From Candidatus Kuenenia stuttgartensis (GTDB lineage Bacteria; Planctomycetota; Planctomycetia; Gemmatales; Gemmataceae), in contig CAMCLK010000014.1 in the NCBI GenBank assembly GCA_945875585.1, positions 32,980 to 96,979 on the forward strand: DNA of 64,000 nt, given 5' to 3'. A program made the translations under genes and the position numbers. Under the pieces are notes generated by a model. It was given only the letters and a program-made list of their open reading frames with translations. It did no database searches and was not told the origin of the DNA. Positions 63,601 through 64,000 of this stretch are shown here, one piece after another. How positions within the stretch are numbered: position 1 is the stretch's first letter; each line of letters begins with the position of its first letter.

Positions 63601-64000
63601 AACGGCGACATTACGATTGGCAGTCGGATTGAGTGTGAATGTGTAGGTGCCGTTGGCATCAGGTCCGCTGATGTTTGAAACGGAGGAATTGACGACGGTG
63701 AAGTCGTTGACACTTAACGTGCCCGTAACAGGTTCGCCAAAGAAGACTTTGCCGTTGAGTTTATTTGCATTGGTGACACTGCCGGCAACAACATTTAGTG
63801 AAATCACTGCGGCTGGCGGAGTGTAGTCTGCTTTGAAAGTGATGAGATTAGAGGGTGTAAAACTGTTTCCTGCAGCATCAGTAATACCTGATGCGATGAT
63901 TTCGACGGAGACTTTACCATCGGCGACAGGTGTGAGCGTGAAGGAATAATTTCCAGTGGCGTTTGGTCCGCTGATGTCTGAAACGGAGGCGTTGGTGAGT
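60637..64000 (-). CDS. Very large Ig-like-repeat surface protein, C-terminal part
   Basis: The frame stays open to the window edge; at least 1120 residues are visible and the start lies beyond. Several Big_12-type bacterial Ig-like repeats are present: SEPVLGIDPFDFSII, GEPVTGTLSVNDFTVVNSSV and the edge repeat with SVSDISGPNATG. A Gly/Ser-rich low-complexity linker separates two groups. A PKD-like part follows (SDYEAHVNWGESGSS). The C-terminus has one membrane helix (YSAGLLPLAGALVLAYSDV) and a basic tail (HGRKKSRKWTK), so it is probably anchored at its C-terminus with the repeats outside. Adhesin or stalk role is inferred. The end overlaps the SMR gene by 34 bases. Confidence 0.85.
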   Translation of the reverse strand, partial: LTNASVSDISGPNATGNYSFTLTPVADGKVSVEIIASGITDAAGNSFTPSNLITFKADYTPPAAVISLNVVAGSVTNANKLNGKVFFGEPVTGTLSVNDFTVVNSSVSNISGPDANGTYTFTLNPTANRNVAVSLNAPNIKDFAGNSATSATAITFVSDTLAPVPTISLNPTPTPSSSGTQNQPPSGGGSNNTGSTGGGSSSMNLSGGGQPITDGGTNLSGSSGSGSTGTGSGTTVGVSNNAMLSSPNSELTYSGTISFNETISGTLLASDFKLINATVSAISGPDAAYQYHFTLAPISSGPVELLLNPNAVVDLAGNGSAISNRISFNSTIGATVDTTPPTLLSIGTGKLSNPTTYVSSQKFLVTFSEPVLGIDPFDFSIITNNEFIPLPLPAMPGQNLTASLNSITRADGGPLTGSAISSVLVSVNSIGRGTLSLELSPTATISDAAGNQIAAPGESVSYGYFSVDTTPLLVLSVGEIASPRTTPVDSISIELSKPLSSPMQLEPGIRLLRNDKNFPLGNALLITQTKYASYSIGNLGTRTGVEGSYQFLVSGANLRDSVGNLGIGLASSTWVSDGPLNVVAPAEFNPPVNFYQFATNVPNRVLLASFTDITGGSISDYEAHVNWGESGSSIPFDQLEALEILPSLTQPNTFDVFGTHTYTLDRNYLANVLIKDSAEGGSFLFGLSEVSIVALSPRQITQQNLSSTTPVFVRGDINSSVLALSLFPDANANKRPLIQAVFNQVPGIGIDERALFLTGYAKNPEPKPLPISTSELDSVQFLDLRASGVNPITDPTAFVSASFAFTGSSDQSIQLFYFNPLTNTYDRVFSSGGNAPVVDLATGTVIVLFDSTSTPTLANLNGTVFAVTVSAPTSASNPTDTTTPVIAPTTPTTASQTIATTSGSLVQASQTLSELARTEKATDFSSSAGSSAFFVGGRSSTVSLTPSALGRGVSARTRSSAGARTLMASSKDAAMALGSILRGVIAPVEQKLKPWIEAFSTDNAKPIPMPGGAKPAPMAPAAQKAQPPAGAVAPQPNMQTSSIAMPDVQHLVAQPVQHVKSDIDADEVWLEPMSLEYSAGLLPLAGALVLAYSDVHGRKKSRKWTKDDHAQGAASDESFS

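Noticed and set aside
1..64000. Mobile elements, prophage, CRISPR arrays or rRNA
   Set aside because: No transposase, integrase, phage structural gene, direct-repeat/spacer pattern or rRNA-like sequence was found.

Overview
The window looks like a chromosomal segment of a planctomycete, most likely of the Gemmataceae. The reasons are three DUF1559 pseudopilin-like proteins whose N-termini end in a [16 protein letters not shown] motif, a TIGR03067-type protein, Tyr-rich YYEPVT repeat proteins, secreted PQQ-dehydrogenase/cytochrome fusions, a Tat-exported Gfo/Idh/MocA protein and a plant/chlamydia-type enoyl reductase. The family assignment is inference from these signatures. No phage, insertion sequence, CRISPR array or rRNA was seen. 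Genes lie on both strands in short operons, and several tail-to-tail pairs overlap by a few bases.

Layout. 1-3195: an oleA (cut by the window edge), oleB, oleC run for head-to-head fatty acid condensation through a beta-lactone to an olefin; convergent with a secreted sialidase. 4645-8744: a secreted protein with 51-bp tandem repeats, then fabI and argJ. 8745-10249 (minus): a DUF1559 protein followed by a small membrane-anchored protein whose frame is interrupted by one UGA with a SECIS-like hairpin downstream, a selenoprotein candidate. 10457-12991 (minus): a three-gene sulfur module made of a zinc-ribbon/TusA-like protein, a DsrE-like protein and a TusA-like/MetE-core fusion. 13073-19889 (plus): DUF3109, a STAS/anti-sigma kinase pair, mutS, a Tat-exported oxidoreductase, a release-factor-like protein and a dual-specificity phosphatase. 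19945-28282 (minus): a heavy-metal RND efflux operon (Cys-rich secreted protein, adaptor, pump, His-rich lipoprotein) followed by a glycoside-hydrolase-like protein; a 14-bp palindrome lies in the divergent promoter region.

28434-33295: SGNH hydrolase, DUF1761, DUF1810, SET protein, HtrA protease (minus), RNase III and a small Cys protein. 33336-39843 (minus): a SulP/STAS/carbonic anhydrase fusion, a TRASH-domain secreted protein, EF-G and a Tyr-rich secreted protein. 40060-42249: thiol peroxidase, a small ribbon-helix-helix-like protein and a sulfotransferase, followed by an initiator tRNA-Met with a strong terminator. 42696-45360: two further DUF1559 loci, each paired with a small lipoprotein. 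45618-56388 (minus): CBM9/PQQ dehydrogenase/diheme fusion, DJ-1/PfpI protein, rsmD, an ECF sigma/anti-sigma pair, metG, a secreted protein of unknown function and an FHA-GAF-HD-GYP protein. 56556-64000: TIGR03067 protein, mqnD (futalosine menaquinone route), receiver-like/MarR/antiporter operon, an SMR transporter, and the C-terminal part of a very large Ig-repeat surface protein that runs off the window.

The two strongest leads are the candidate selenoprotein at 8745-9245, whose coding sequence resumes in the same frame after a UGA and ends exactly against argJ, and the TusA-like/DsrE/MetE-core operon at 10457-12991, which points to carrier-bound sulfur chemistry tied to a methyltransferase.
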